A DNA stretch of 64,000 nt from an uncultured Myxococcales bacterium (GTDB taxonomy: Bacteria; Myxococcota; Myxococcia; Myxococcales; Myxococcaceae), in the NCBI GenBank assembly GCA_937980205.1, contig CALJKW010000030.1, positions 140,104 through 204,103 of the forward strand. Reading direction: 5' to 3'. The number at the start of each line of letters is the position of its first letter. Position 1 is the first letter of the stretch. Below, one piece after another: positions 1-8,161 of this stretch. The notes below the pieces were generated by a model that ran no database searches, was not told the origin of the DNA, and was given only the letters and a program-made list of their open reading frames with translations. The position numbers and the translations under genes were made by a program.

Positions 1-591
1 CTGACGGCAGCGGAGCACCGCCAGCTCGCCGAGCTGCACGAGGCCCGCGCCGAAGCCGAGCGCGCGAAGTTCGACCCGTCGAAGACGCGCGGCCCGATCG
101 CGCGGTCTCCGTTCTCGAACCTGCCGGACAGCGTGGTCACCGAGTACAACCCGACGGCCTCGCACCTGACCGCGGCGGACCGCGAGCTCAGGCGCGCCGC
201 GGAGCACAGCAAGCAGGCGGCGAAGCTCGAGGCGTTCGAGGACGTCGCGTGCCAGTCGCTGCCGAAGGAGCAGCGCGCCGCGTGCCCGCTGCTCGCCTCG
301 CAGGTGAAGCTGGTGCAGAACGACGGGAAGGGCATTCGGCTCACGATCAAAGAGAGCGCGGACGCTTCCGAGATCGAGAAGCGGCTGCAGTGCCACCTCG
401 CGTACGCGAAGACGATCGGCTTCGACCAGCCGACCTGCCCGCTGTTCGTGAAGGGCATGAGCATCAAGATGGCCGGCCCGAAGGTCATCGCGCTGCACGG
501 CGACTCGCCCGAGGTGACGCGGCAGCTGCAGGAGCAGGCGCGCCGCATCTTCGTCGGTGAGGCGTCGGTCCCCGTCAGCATGAACCCCTGA
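1..591 (+). CDS. Hypothetical protein, 5' end cut by window
   Basis: The reading frame is open from the first base, so the true start lies upstream; 196 codons are visible. I do not recognise a family. The visible protein is hydrophilic, with an N-terminal charged stretch (many Ala, Glu, Arg) that looks helical, and two close Cys pairs in the middle (CQSL...AACPLL and a later CHLA...PTCPLF). No signal peptide or membrane segment is visible. It is followed 12 bases later by a small basic gene on the same strand, with GAGGA as a likely ribosome binding site, so the two are probably cotranscribed. Third-position G/C bias supports a real gene; function unknown. Confidence 0.55.
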   Translation: MTAAEHRQLAELHEARAEAERAKFDPSKTRGPIARSPFSNLPDSVVTEYNPTASHLTAADRELRRAAEHSKQAAKLEAFEDVACQSLPKEQRAACPLLASQVKLVQNDGKGIRLTIKESADASEIEKRLQCHLAYAKTIGFDQPTCPLFVKGMSIKMAGPKVIALHGDSPEVTRQLQEQARRIFVGEASVPVSMNP

Positions 592-603
592 AGAGGAAAC
601 ACC

Positions 604-864
604 ATGGCGACCAAGGGCGAGCGGCAGCGGTACGAGGATGAGCGGAACAACAAGCCTGCGCGGACGCCGCGCGCGCTGAACAAGCTGAAGCGCCGGCCCA
701 CGCCGGATGCGGGCGCGCGCAACCTGTCGCGTCACGCGGACAAGAACGCGATGGTCGTCGCCGAGGAGACGATGGGCAAGCGCCCCTCCCGGAAGTCGAC
801 GCGCAAGGGCTATTTCAAGAACAACCTCCAGCTCGACCGGCTGGCGAAGGGAGCGAGGCGATGA
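604..864 (+). CDS. Small basic hypothetical protein, 86 aa
   Basis: Unrecognised 86-residue protein, strongly basic (many Lys/Arg through its length, ending in GARR), with no hydrophobic segment, so probably cytoplasmic and possibly nucleic-acid associated; that role is inference from charge only. The ATG is preceded by AGAGGAAAC, a good Shine-Dalgarno match. Its stop codon overlaps the start of the next small frame in ATGA, and it follows the upstream unknown gene by 12 bases, giving a three-gene plus-strand operon. Confidence 0.6.
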   Translation: MATKGERQRYEDERNNKPARTPRALNKLKRRPTPDAGARNLSRHADKNAMVVAEETMGKRPSRKSTRKGYFKNNLQLDRLAKGARR

Positions 865-1019
865 CGACCACCATGATTGCACAGCTGACGTGGCCTCGGA
901 CTGCGGCCCGTACCACCACTGCGAACCCCGTGCGGCGCAGCCGCATGCGTGATGCGAGCCCGCGCGTGCGCCGGCCGCCGAAGTGGTCGGAGCGGATTCT
1001 GCCGCGCCGGGTTGCCTGA
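861..1019 (+). CDS. Possible small basic ORF, 52 aa, coupled by ATGA
   Basis: A 52-codon frame starts at the ATG that overlaps the TGA of the previous gene (ATGA at 861-864), the usual sign of translational coupling. The product is Thr-rich at the start (MTTTMIAQ) and very Arg-rich in the second half (RVRRPPKWSER). About 80 percent of codons end in G or C. A hairpin follows the stop directly (1023-1073). No family recognised; the frame could be fortuitous because of its size. Confidence 0.4.
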   Translation: MTTTMIAQLTWPRTAARTTTANPVRRSRMRDASPRVRRPPKWSERILPRRVA

Positions 1020-1022
1020 GCG

Positions 1023-1073
1023 CCGGTCGGCGCGAAGCGACGGGCGGAGTGGGTCGCCCGTGAAGCCGACCGG
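1023..1073. terminator. Nested hairpin between convergent genes
   Basis: Outer stem CCGGTCGGC (1023-1031) pairs with GCCGACCGG (1065-1073); inside it ACGGGCG (1040-1046) pairs with CGCCCGT (1055-1061). Both stems are perfect. It lies 3 bases past the stop at 1019 and 12 bases before the minus-strand stop at 1086, where a bidirectional transcription end would be expected. No T run is seen, so it may be only an RNA-stabilising structure. Confidence 0.45.
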
Positions 1074-1085
1074 TCAGTAGCGCGG

Positions 1086-2009
1086 TCAGCTCCGAGCGAC
1101 GGCGCGGCTGCCCGAAGGAGGAGTCGCCGTGCCGGTCTGCTCGGCCACTGCCTTGTAGGCGGTGGCATCGAAGAACTCGACGCGGTTTCCGCCGCGCGCC
1201 TGCGCCGCCTGCAGCCCGTCTTGAGCCTGCCGCACGAGATCGGAGAACCCGTACTCGCGGCCGGGCTCTCCGGCGGCGACGCCGACGGAGATGGTCGGCG
1301 AGAGCACCTCGTCGCCGTGCTGCAGCGTCGCGCGGGCCACGCGCTCGCAGATGCGGCGGGCGACGATGAGCGAGCCGGCGAGATCGGTGTGCGGCATGAG
1401 CAGCAGCACGCGGTCGTTGCTCTGCTGCACCGGGTAGTCGGTGTCGCGCAGCGAGCGGCGGATCGCGAGGGCGAGGCCGCCCATGAGCTGCTCCTGCAGG
1501 GCGGGCGAGGGCTTCGCCTTGAGCGGGTCGAAGCCGATGAGGGCGATGGCGAGCGGGAAGCCGTAGCGGCGGGCGCGCTTCACCTCGACGAACAGCACCT
1601 CTTTGAAGTGGGCGAAGGTGTAGAAGTTGGTGAGGGGATCCATGATCCCCTCGCCGGCCTGCGGAGCGATGGGCGGGGCCATCGCCTGATCGCGGCGCTC
1701 GAAGTCGGTGAGGCGCACCTTGAGATCGTTCACCGAGACCGGCAGGGGCAGCACGGCGTCGGCCCAGGCGGCCTTGAAGCCCTTCGCCATCGCGGCGAGC
1801 ACCATGGCGTTGGGCGCGGCCTTGCGCGCGGCGGCGCTCACCTTGGACGCGGAGGACACGGACGGGCCGATGACGACGAGCTGCTCGCGCTCGAGCGCGT
1901 CAGCGGTGCGCGCGGCGCTGACCCTGAGCCCCGCCTTCTTCAGCGACTCGCTGATCTGCTTCCACTTGGGGTCTTTCGGTTCGAGCACCGCGGCGAGGCG
2001 GTATTTCAT
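1086..2009 (-). CDS. Degenerate GGDEF-domain protein
   Basis: 307 residues. Residues 1-105 look like a divergent receiver-type alpha/beta domain; residues 124-282 match a GGDEF (diguanylate cyclase) fold, with MDPLTNFYTFAHF at the start of the domain and a conserved SVGVAAG strand near its end. The active-site signature is lost: where GGDEF should be, the sequence reads SNDRV (197-201). It is therefore unlikely to make cyclic-di-GMP and may act as a nucleotide sensor or structural domain (inference). Its ATG overlaps the stop of the upstream HEAT-repeat gene by 4 bases (ATGA), so the two are translated together. Confidence 0.85.
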   Translation of the reverse strand: MKYRLAAVLEPKDPKWKQISESLKKAGLRVSAARTADALEREQLVVIGPSVSSASKVSAAARKAAPNAMVLAAMAKGFKAAWADAVLPLPVSVNDLKVRLTDFERRDQAMAPPIAPQAGEGIMDPLTNFYTFAHFKEVLFVEVKRARRYGFPLAIALIGFDPLKAKPSPALQEQLMGGLALAIRRSLRDTDYPVQQSNDRVLLLMPHTDLAGSLIVARRICERVARATLQHGDEVLSPTISVGVAAGEPGREYGFSDLVRQAQDGLQAAQARGGNRVEFFDATAYKAVAEQTGTATPPSGSRAVARS

Positions 2010-3574
2010 GGGCTCATGCTCCCGGATGAACGCGTGAACCCGAGCTTACGCAGACTTTCCGCCGCGACGAATTTTACCTTCTCGTCGTGATCGTGCTCGG
2101 ACGCCGAGATGAGCGCGGGGACCGCGGTCGAGCCGCCGACGTCGCCGAGGGCGCGCGCCGCCGCCTCGCGCACCGGCGCAGCCGTGTCGTCGGTCAGAGA
2201 GCGGATGAGGCGGGGGATGGCTGCGGGCGTCTCCAGCGCGGCGAGCGCCACGACGGCCTCGCGGCGGACGTCGGCGTCGGCGTGATCGGCGAGCTCGACG
2301 AGGCGCTGCGTGACGGAGCGCTGGCGCAACACCCCTGCAGCGTGCGCGCCGGCGGCGAGCACGAGGGCGTCGGCGTCTCTGAGCGCGGCCTCGAGCCGCC
2401 GAGGCACCTCGGCCTGGCGCGGCAGGCTGCCCAGCGCGAGGGCGGCTCCGGCGCGGAGCGAGGGCTTGGGAGACGCCTGCGCCTTCGAGATCGCGTCGAG
2501 GGCCTTCGGCCCGGCGCAGTCGGCGAGCGCGGTGAGCGCCGCAGCGCGCACCGCGTCGTCGTGCCGCTCGTCGCCCAGCACGGCGCGCAAGGTGTCCGAG
2601 CAGGCGGGATCTCCCGAGGTGCCGGTGGCGGCGACCCACTTCAGGCGCGACGGCAGGGGCACCTGCGCGGCGGGGTCGAGCTTCTTGCGCGCGAACGTCG
2701 CGAGCGAGGTGCCCTCTCCGGCGGCGAGCGCCTTCGCGGCGGCGCGGCGGTTGGCGGGGTCGCCGTCGTCGAGGGCGCCCTCGAGCTCCGGCGCCGACAG
2801 CGGGGCCAGCTCGGCGAGGGCGTTGATGGCCTCTCGCCGGCGGTGCTTGTCCTCGGCGGCGAGCAGCGGCCGCTGCGCGTCGATGCGCTTCGACCAGACC
2901 CCGAGCAGGCGGTTGACGAGCTCCTCGTCTGACTTCGCTTTGCCGACGTCGAGCAGCGCCTTGCCGGCGGGCGTGGTGCCGAGGCGCGAGGCCTCGACGA
3001 GCAGACCGGCGGAGAGCTCGTCGGTCTCGGGCGCGCGCGTCTTCATCGCGTCGAGGACGATGCGGGTGTGCGGGCGCTCGAGGAAGGAAGCGAGGTGGGT
3101 GAGGGCCTCGAGCCGGGTGGTCTGCGCCTCGGAGTACAGGTCGACCTCGAGCTGCCTGGTGAGCGCGACGCGGCGCTCCCAGCACAGGGCGGCGCCCGTG
3201 GGAGGAAGCAGCGTGGCGGGCGTCTGCTTCTTCGCGCCGGCGACGTGTACGGCGGTGGCGCAGGCGTCGTCGGGCTTCGCCGCCACCCAGTCGGCGAGCA
3301 TGCGCACGTCGGTGACGGCCTTGCGCCTGGCGAGCGCGCGCAGGGCGCCCCAGCGCACGGCCCAGTCGGGGTCGGCGAGGATCTTCTGAAGCTGCGAGTC
3401 CGGCACCTGGGTCAGGTCGGCGAGCGCGACGGCCCAGGCGGCGCGGTCGGCGTCGGTGAAGCAGCGGCCGCAGACGTTGGCGCGGGCGCGCGGCTCGGTG
3501 ACCCAGCGATTGCACGCCTCTTTGCAGGTCTCGCCGGGGCGGGCCGCGAGCAGGGTGAGGAGCAGGGCGAACAC
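2006..3574 (-). CDS. Exported HEAT-repeat protein with Cys quartet
   Basis: 522 residues starting at GTG, with a short hydrophobic N-terminus (MFALLLTLLAA) that looks like a signal peptide. Directly after it are four cysteines, C17, C21, C35 and C38 (CKEAC and CGRC), which could bind metal or form disulfides. The rest is a long series of HEAT/PBS-lyase-type helical repeats (units such as DPDWAVRWGALRALAR and DTAAPVREAAARALGDVGG), typical of protein-interaction scaffolds. It is coupled by ATGA to the downstream degenerate GGDEF gene and is divergent, across 29 bases, from a second HEAT-repeat gene. Partner and function are unknown. Confidence 0.85.
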   Translation of the reverse strand: MFALLLTLLAARPGETCKEACNRWVTEPRARANVCGRCFTDADRAAWAVALADLTQVPDSQLQKILADPDWAVRWGALRALARRKAVTDVRMLADWVAAKPDDACATAVHVAGAKKQTPATLLPPTGAALCWERRVALTRQLEVDLYSEAQTTRLEALTHLASFLERPHTRIVLDAMKTRAPETDELSAGLLVEASRLGTTPAGKALLDVGKAKSDEELVNRLLGVWSKRIDAQRPLLAAEDKHRRREAINALAELAPLSAPELEGALDDGDPANRRAAAKALAAGEGTSLATFARKKLDPAAQVPLPSRLKWVAATGTSGDPACSDTLRAVLGDERHDDAVRAAALTALADCAGPKALDAISKAQASPKPSLRAGAALALGSLPRQAEVPRRLEAALRDADALVLAAGAHAAGVLRQRSVTQRLVELADHADADVRREAVVALAALETPAAIPRLIRSLTDDTAAPVREAAARALGDVGGSTAVPALISASEHDHDEKVKFVAAESLRKLGFTRSSGSMSP

Positions 3575-3603
3575 GCAGGGCCGATGCTAGCCTTTCGGTT
3601 CGA

Positions 3604-4584
3604 ATGACGAAGCGGGTTCCGGCGTTGGTGCTCTGCATGCTCGCAGCACCCGTGTGGGCTGGATCGAAGGCCGGGCAGAAGCAGCTCGCCGCGCGCCTCG
3701 AGGCGCAGGACGCCGTCGACGCCATCTTGAAGGGAGAGGGCAACCTCAACGCCACGCTCAGCCGCGTCCAGTACCTCGGGCAGGAGGGCAATGTGTGCTT
3801 CGAGCTGAACGAGGTCGCGCGGCGGAGCGGAGACGATCAGCAGACGCGCCGCATCGCGCAGGCGCTGGCGACCCTCGCGCACCCCAACGGAGAGCCCGGC
3901 CTCGTCTGGATGCTCGGCCACGAGGACAGCGTGGTGCGGATGTACGCGGCGCAGGGGCTGGGCCGGATGAAGAGCCAGAACGCCGGCGCGCGCGTGCAGG
4001 CGCTGCTGGGCGACAAGTCGCTGGGCGTGCGGAAGGAAGCGGCGAAGGCGCTCGGGCTGATGCGCTACGCGAAGGCGGGCGGGGCGCTGATGAAGGCGGC
4101 GAAGGTCGAAGGAGAGATCGACGTGCGCGCCGAGATGCTCGTCGCCGTCGGAGCCGTGGGCGACAAGAAGCAGGCGGCCGGTCTCGAGAGCTTCCTCGAC
4201 GACTCGTCCGAGAGCGCGCGCTTCGCGGCGGCGCAGGGGCTGTGCCTGCTCGGCAACAAGAAGGGCTTCGACTTCGCGAAGAAGAAGCTCGCGAGCGCCG
4301 ACCGCTACGAGCGCATCGACGGCCTGAAGCTCTTCGAGGGGGCGCGCGCGAAGGACGTGAGCTCGGTGCTGGCGCCGATGGTGGAGGACAAGGACCGCGC
4401 GGTCGCGGCGATGGCGGCGCGGATCCTCTACCAGGGCGGAGACGCGAAGATGCTCGACTGGCTGGTGCTGAAGAGCTTCCAGTCGAACGGCGACGAGAAG
4501 CTCGCGTACGAGAAGGAGCTCGAGCTGCTGCGGCTCGCTGACGACCAGCGGAAGTCGATTCTGGCGAAGGCGGGCATCAAGTGA
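3604..4584 (+). CDS. Exported HEAT-repeat protein
   Basis: 326 residues with a signal peptide (MTKRVPALVLCMLAAPVWA, likely cut after the WA). The mature part carries HEAT repeats (for example DSVVRMYAAQGLGRMKS, KSLGVRKEAAKALGLMR, SSESARFAAAQGLCLLG), so it is probably a periplasmic scaffold. It is transcribed away from the minus-strand HEAT gene at 2006-3574; the pair may have arisen by duplication. The stop overlaps the GTG start of the DUF1460 gene by 4 bases (GTGA), indicating a functional pair. Confidence 0.85.
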   Translation: MTKRVPALVLCMLAAPVWAGSKAGQKQLAARLEAQDAVDAILKGEGNLNATLSRVQYLGQEGNVCFELNEVARRSGDDQQTRRIAQALATLAHPNGEPGLVWMLGHEDSVVRMYAAQGLGRMKSQNAGARVQALLGDKSLGVRKEAAKALGLMRYAKAGGALMKAAKVEGEIDVRAEMLVAVGAVGDKKQAAGLESFLDDSSESARFAAAQGLCLLGNKKGFDFAKKKLASADRYERIDGLKLFEGARAKDVSSVLAPMVEDKDRAVAAMAARILYQGGDAKMLDWLVLKSFQSNGDEKLAYEKELELLRLADDQRKSILAKAGIK

Positions 4585-5318
4585 CGTCGCTGTTGCTGCT
4601 CACGCTCGCGATCAACCCGGTGCCGGCCTCCGAGAAGTTCCTCGGAGCGAAGTACGTCGTCTCACCGCTCGGTGAGGGCGAGGGGAAGGACCCCGACCCG
4701 CGGCTGCGCACCGACGCGTTCGACTGCCTCACGTTCGTGGAGACGGCGATGGCGATGACGCTCGCGCCGGAGAAGCCGCAGGACGTGCTCGATCGCATCC
4801 GCTACGAGGGCGACACGATCTCCTACGGCGAGCGCAACCACGTGATGGAGGCGCAGTGGCTGCCGCGCAACATCGAGAAGGGGTTCTTGAAGGACGTGAC
4901 GAAGCAATACGGCGGCGACGCGGTGGTGCACGTCACGAAGGTGATCGGCGACGAGCAGTGGAACGCGAAGTCGGGCAAGGAGCTCGGGCTCGAGCGCGAG
5001 CACCAGGCGCGCGGAGAGTTCGGGCTCGACGTCATCCCCGCGAAGGCGGCGCTCGAAAAGCTGAAGAGCGCGCCCGAGGGGACGGTCGTCGTCGTGGTGC
5101 GCGCAGATCGCCCGCGGCTGGTGACGCGCATCACGCACGTCGGGTTTCTCCTGCACAAGAAGAAGGGCGTCTTCATGCGCCACGCGTCGCGCACGTTCGG
5201 CCGCGTGGTGGACGAAGACCTCGCGACCTACCTGCAGCGGAACCTCGGCTACGCGAAGTGGACGGTCGAGGGGTTCGCGCTGTTCGAGGTGCAGGCGCCG
5301 GCTGCGCCAGCGCCGTAG
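4581..5318 (+). CDS. DUF1460 / amidase-like cysteine hydrolase, exported
   Basis: 245 residues, GTG start overlapping the preceding stop. A short hydrophobic N-terminus (TSLLLLTLAINPVPA) suggests export. The core matches DUF1460, a papain/NlpC-P60-like fold described as N-acetylmuramoyl-L-alanine amidase-like: a nucleophile segment FDCLTFVET with Cys49, the RIRYEGDTISYGERNHVMEAQW block, and a late His in RITHVGFLLHKK. Likely substrate is a cell-wall peptide, by family. It is cotranscribed with the HEAT-repeat protein at 3604-4584, which may dock it; that pairing is inference. Confidence 0.75.
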   Translation: MTSLLLLTLAINPVPASEKFLGAKYVVSPLGEGEGKDPDPRLRTDAFDCLTFVETAMAMTLAPEKPQDVLDRIRYEGDTISYGERNHVMEAQWLPRNIEKGFLKDVTKQYGGDAVVHVTKVIGDEQWNAKSGKELGLEREHQARGEFGLDVIPAKAALEKLKSAPEGTVVVVVRADRPRLVTRITHVGFLLHKKKGVFMRHASRTFGRVVDEDLATYLQRNLGYAKWTVEGFALFEVQAPAAPAP

Positions 5319-5331
5319 CTGAAACGCGCGA

Positions 5332-5428
5332 ACGGGCCGAGGTCGAGGCGGCGGCGAGGACCGCGCGGAGTGAACGTCGTCTTGTTCATGAGCACGGACC
5401 GCAGCCGCCAACGAAGAGATCGGCCCGT
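5332..5428. other. Inverted repeat between convergent genes
   Basis: ACGGGCCGA (5332-5340) is the exact reverse complement of TCGGCCCGT (5420-5428), with further GGCGGC/GCCGCC pairing inside. It fills the space between the stop at 5318 and the minus-strand stop at 5450. It could be a structured transcription end; no T run is seen. Confidence 0.3.
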
Positions 5429-5449
5429 GCAGCCGTTTTCAGCGGGCGG

Positions 5450-5764
5450 CTACGACTCGACGGGGTTCTCGCCGGACATGGCCTCTTCCTCGGCGGCCTT
5501 GGCGTTCTCGTCGGCCTCTTTGGCGATCTGCTCGAGCTCTTCGCGCACGGCGGCTTCGGCCCTGGCGAGCGCTTCGCTGGGGACGAGGACCTCCCAGTAG
5601 CCTCTGGAGATGGCGCCGAAGGTGTCGGTGGAGGCGCCGGCGCGGCCGCGGTGGAAGGCGTCGAGCTCGAGCGCGACGAGGCCGTCGACGAGGCGGTCGG
5701 CGGTGAGCGGATCATCGACGGTCGCGACGACGGTGAACGTCTTCGGAGGGGCCTTGTCTGCCAT
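5450..5764 (-). CDS. Small DUF2007-like signal-transducing-type protein
   Basis: 104 residues from the ATG at 5764, giving MADKAPPKTF. Longer starts run into the divergent gene and lack coding character. The first 60 residues have the pattern of the DUF2007 / putative-signal-transducing-protein family (a strand, then DPLTADRLVDGLVALELDAF, then a Gly-rich turn and a hydrophobic strand WEVLVP), a small ferredoxin-like fold. The tail is an acidic Ala/Glu-rich helix. It shares a 49-bp divergent promoter region with the MXAN_5187-family gene. Confidence 0.6.
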   Translation of the reverse strand: MADKAPPKTFTVVATVDDPLTADRLVDGLVALELDAFHRGRAGASTDTFGAISRGYWEVLVPSEALARAEAAVREELEQIAKEADENAKAAEEEAMSGENPVES

Positions 5765-5813
5765 GACGGTAGAAACTACCCGAGTCCTGTGAGGGTTGTT
5801 AAAACCGGGCGTA

Positions 5814-7637
5814 ATGAACCGCCTGAAGGTGTTGGTGTTCGCCCTCGTCGCTGTCGGTCTCTGGGCGGCCCACCTCACGATGACGTCTCCCGCGCTGGCC
5901 TCGAAGGCGGTGGAAGAGGCGTCGGCTCCGCTGCTCGGCGCGCCGGGCGCGGTCGCGCAGCGCATCGAGCAGGCGCGCTCGGAGTTGCAGGGCGCGGCGG
6001 TGAAGCTCGCGAGCAACCCGGTGCTCTACGTGAAGCTCGGCAAGGTCGAGCCTCCGTCGGCCGACCGCTTCAACGCGGTGCGAACGGCGGCGTTCGAGGG
6101 GCTCTCCGAGGCGGCGAAGGCCACGACGTTCGTGGTGGTGTCGAACGAGGCGGGCGCGATGATGGCGCAAGGGCCGGCAGAGCCGGCGGCGCCTCCCGAG
6201 GGGTTCGACGTGAAGGGCGCGAGCGCGGGCGGCGGAGACGGCGTGCTGCTCGAGCTCAACGGCGTGCCGTGTCTCTTCTTCTCGGTGCCGGTGCTGACGG
6301 TGTCGGCCGGCGAGGTGAAGCCGAACGGCTCGGTGATGCTCGGCGGGCCGCTGTGGGGAGCGAGCGCGGATCAGCTCGCCGACGCGGTCGCGAAGGATCT
6401 CGGGCTCACGGGCCTGGGCCTGTGGATGAAGGGCAAGCTCGTCGGCAAGAGCGGGAAGAAAGAGTCGCTCGAGAACGCGTTCAAGCAGGCGAAGCCCGGG
6501 GCGACGGCGACGGTCGAGCAGGGGCCGGTGACGGCGATCGGGCCGCTGCAGCTGCCGATGTTCGTGGGCGCGTCGAACGCGCTCGACGTGGCGGCGCGGC
6601 GCGACATTCCCGGCACGCCGTTCGAGGTGGTCGCGGTCCGCACGGTGCGCCCGTTCATGGAGACGCTCGCCGGGGCGCAGAAGACGGCGCTGTTCATGCT
6701 CGCCGGGTTGCTGCTCGCGGGCATCGTCTTCACGCTGCTGGTGTCGTCGGGCGGCGCCGCGGAAGAGGAAGAGGACGTTCCGGCGCTGAAGAAGGCGCAG
6801 GTGCCGTCGGCGCCGCCGGCGGTGACGGGGACGTCGAAGATCGAGCCGCTGCCGGGCTCGCTGGCCGCGGCGCCCGATCTGCCGCCGGCGCCCGAGGCGA
6901 GCCCCGACGACTTCAACTTCCCGCCGGCGCCGCCGCCGCCGATGCCGGCGAAGACCGAGCCGACGCCGATCACCAGCACGCAGCAGACCCCGTTCGACGG
7001 GCCGATGGAGGATCCGTTCGCGGCCGCGGGGCCGCCGCCGCCGGTGGCGGTGCCTCCTCCGATGCCGAAGGTGGCGGCTGCGCCTCCGCCGATGAGCCTC
7101 GCGGACGACGACTTCGAGAACCAGCGGACGACCGCGTACCCGGCGCACAAGATGCCCGGCATGGCGGGCGCGATGGGGGCCGGCGGAACGACCGACTCGC
7201 ACAACGCGCTCGACCCGTTCGCGATGGCGGCGGCGCAGGCGGGCGAGGAGCCCTCTGGCGAGGCCGGCTTCAACCCCGATGCGACGCGGGTTGCGGCGAT
7301 TCCGCCCGAGCTGTTGAAGGCGTCGTCGCGCAGAGACACTGGGCCGACGCAGCAGAACCCGGCGTTCAGGGCGCCGCCTGTCGCGGCTCCGAAGATTCAG
7401 TCGGTCGGTGGCGGGTCTGATGAGGAGTCGCACTTTCAGGAGACGTTCAGGGACTTCCTTGCGACGCGGCAGAAGTGCGGGGAGCCGAACGACGGAATGA
7501 CGTACGACAAGTTTGCGGCGAAGCTGCGGAAGAACAAGGAGCAGCTCGTTGCGAAGTACAACTGTCGGACGGTGAAGTTTCAGGTGTACGTCAAGGATGG
7601 GAAGGCGGCGTTGAAGGCTACCCCCGTGAAGGACTGA
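5814..7637 (+). CDS. MXAN_5187-family membrane protein
   Basis: 607 residues from the ATG at 5814; a TTG at 5796, preceded closely by GAGGG, is an alternative. Layout: N-terminal membrane segment (MNRLKVLVFALVAVGLWAA), an extracytoplasmic domain of about 270 residues, a second membrane segment (ALFMLAGLLLAGIVFTLLV, near 290-310), a long Pro/Ala-rich linker, and a compact conserved C-terminal domain of about 70 residues (SHFQETFRDFLATRQKCG...YNCRTVKFQVYVKDGKAALK) that I recognise as the MXAN_5187 C-terminal domain of myxobacteria. Function is not known. The cytoplasmic C-terminal domain on a tethered linker suggests a sensing or assembly role (inference). Confidence 0.8.
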   Translation: MNRLKVLVFALVAVGLWAAHLTMTSPALASKAVEEASAPLLGAPGAVAQRIEQARSELQGAAVKLASNPVLYVKLGKVEPPSADRFNAVRTAAFEGLSEAAKATTFVVVSNEAGAMMAQGPAEPAAPPEGFDVKGASAGGGDGVLLELNGVPCLFFSVPVLTVSAGEVKPNGSVMLGGPLWGASADQLADAVAKDLGLTGLGLWMKGKLVGKSGKKESLENAFKQAKPGATATVEQGPVTAIGPLQLPMFVGASNALDVAARRDIPGTPFEVVAVRTVRPFMETLAGAQKTALFMLAGLLLAGIVFTLLVSSGGAAEEEEDVPALKKAQVPSAPPAVTGTSKIEPLPGSLAAAPDLPPAPEASPDDFNFPPAPPPPMPAKTEPTPITSTQQTPFDGPMEDPFAAAGPPPPVAVPPPMPKVAAAPPPMSLADDDFENQRTTAYPAHKMPGMAGAMGAGGTTDSHNALDPFAMAAAQAGEEPSGEAGFNPDATRVAAIPPELLKASSRRDTGPTQQNPAFRAPPVAAPKIQSVGGGSDEESHFQETFRDFLATRQKCGEPNDGMTYDKFAAKLRKNKEQLVAKYNCRTVKFQVYVKDGKAALKATPVKD

Positions 7638-7649
7638 GCGCGGCGGCGG

Positions 7650-7783
7650 GAGAAGCCGGGGACGTTGTCCCGTGGACCGACGTGGACGTGGACGTGGACG
7701 TGGACGTGGACGTGGACGTAGACGTGAACGTGAACGACTCGACGGGCCCGGGTTCGTTCAGAGGTACGTTGCCGGGGACGTGA
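7650..7783 (+). repeat. Left inverted repeat of the four-helix-bundle unit
   Basis: Starts with an 18-base block (7650-7667) that recurs inverted at 8289-8306, continues through a hexamer tandem repeat, and ends in a 32-bp core (7729-7760) exactly repeated, inverted, at 8189-8220, followed by an imperfect match (acgttg...ggg). The core holds its own palindrome (GAACGA...TCGTTC around GGGCCC). Together with the right copy it encloses one small gene. The repeat begins 12 bases after the MXAN_5187-family stop codon. Confidence 0.85.
7679..7734 (+). repeat. GACGTG tandem hexamer array
   Basis: About nine consecutive 6-base units: a run of exact GACGTG, then GACGTA, GACGTG, AACGTG. The period is a multiple of three, so the frame reading Asp-Val repeats stays open. 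The right-hand copy of the flanking repeat carries a different, 15-base tandem unit at the same place. Confidence 0.9.
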
Positions 7784-7796
7784 TCGGGAACGCAGC

Positions 7797-8141
7797 TCAC
7801 GTCGTTCGCGGTGGCCCGGCCAGCCTGCTGAGCATCTGAACGATTCGCACCACGAGGTTCCGCCCCTGGTCGTACTCAGGCCGGGTGACGACTTGCTTGA
7901 TGCGCAGCAGGTGGAGGTGCGCAGCACTCTCCGTCGCGCTGCCGCGCGCCATTTCGTAGAAGCGTCGCTTGTCGGCACGCGCAGTCTTGCCGGCGCCCTC
8001 AGCGATGTTCGACAGGATGCTCATCGATGAGTTCTCGAGCTGCTTGTGCAGCTCGGCAGGCATTTTCCGCTTCAGCCACGGCTCGAGCATGTCGAGGAAC
8101 TGGCTCGTCACCTGGAAGACCTCGAGCTTCTCGTGATCCAT
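7797..8141 (-). CDS. Four-helix-bundle protein (23S rRNA intervening-sequence / bIVSP type)
   Basis: 114 residues from the ATG at 8141 (MDHEKLEVFQVTSQFLDM). The pattern fits the four-helix-bundle family found in 23S rRNA intervening sequences: an N-terminal EKLEVFQ helix, PAELHKQLENSSMSILSNIAEGAGK in the second helix, and RADKRRFYEMARGSATESAAHLHLL in the third. Relatives include the Avd accessory proteins of diversity-generating retroelements, which bind nucleic acid; no reverse transcriptase is present here. An upstream in-frame extension through the right repeat exists but is read only as Asp-Val-Asn-Val-Val repeats, so I place the start at 8141. The gene lies exactly between two inverted copies of a 32-bp-core repeat. 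Confidence 0.8.
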   Translation of the reverse strand: MDHEKLEVFQVTSQFLDMLEPWLKRKMPAELHKQLENSSMSILSNIAEGAGKTARADKRRFYEMARGSATESAAHLHLLRIKQVVTRPEYDQGRNLVVRIVQMLSRLAGPPRTT

Positions 8142-8161
8142 CAAGACCGGCGTGCCGGTGC

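Noticed and set aside
7475..7783. Plus-strand frame reading Asp-Val repeats as a gene
   Set aside because: It lies within the MXAN_5187-family gene in another frame and then within the tandem repeat; the open frame follows from the repeat period.
7797..8141. Avd protein of a diversity-generating retroelement
   Set aside because: No reverse transcriptase, template repeat or variable repeat is present in the window.
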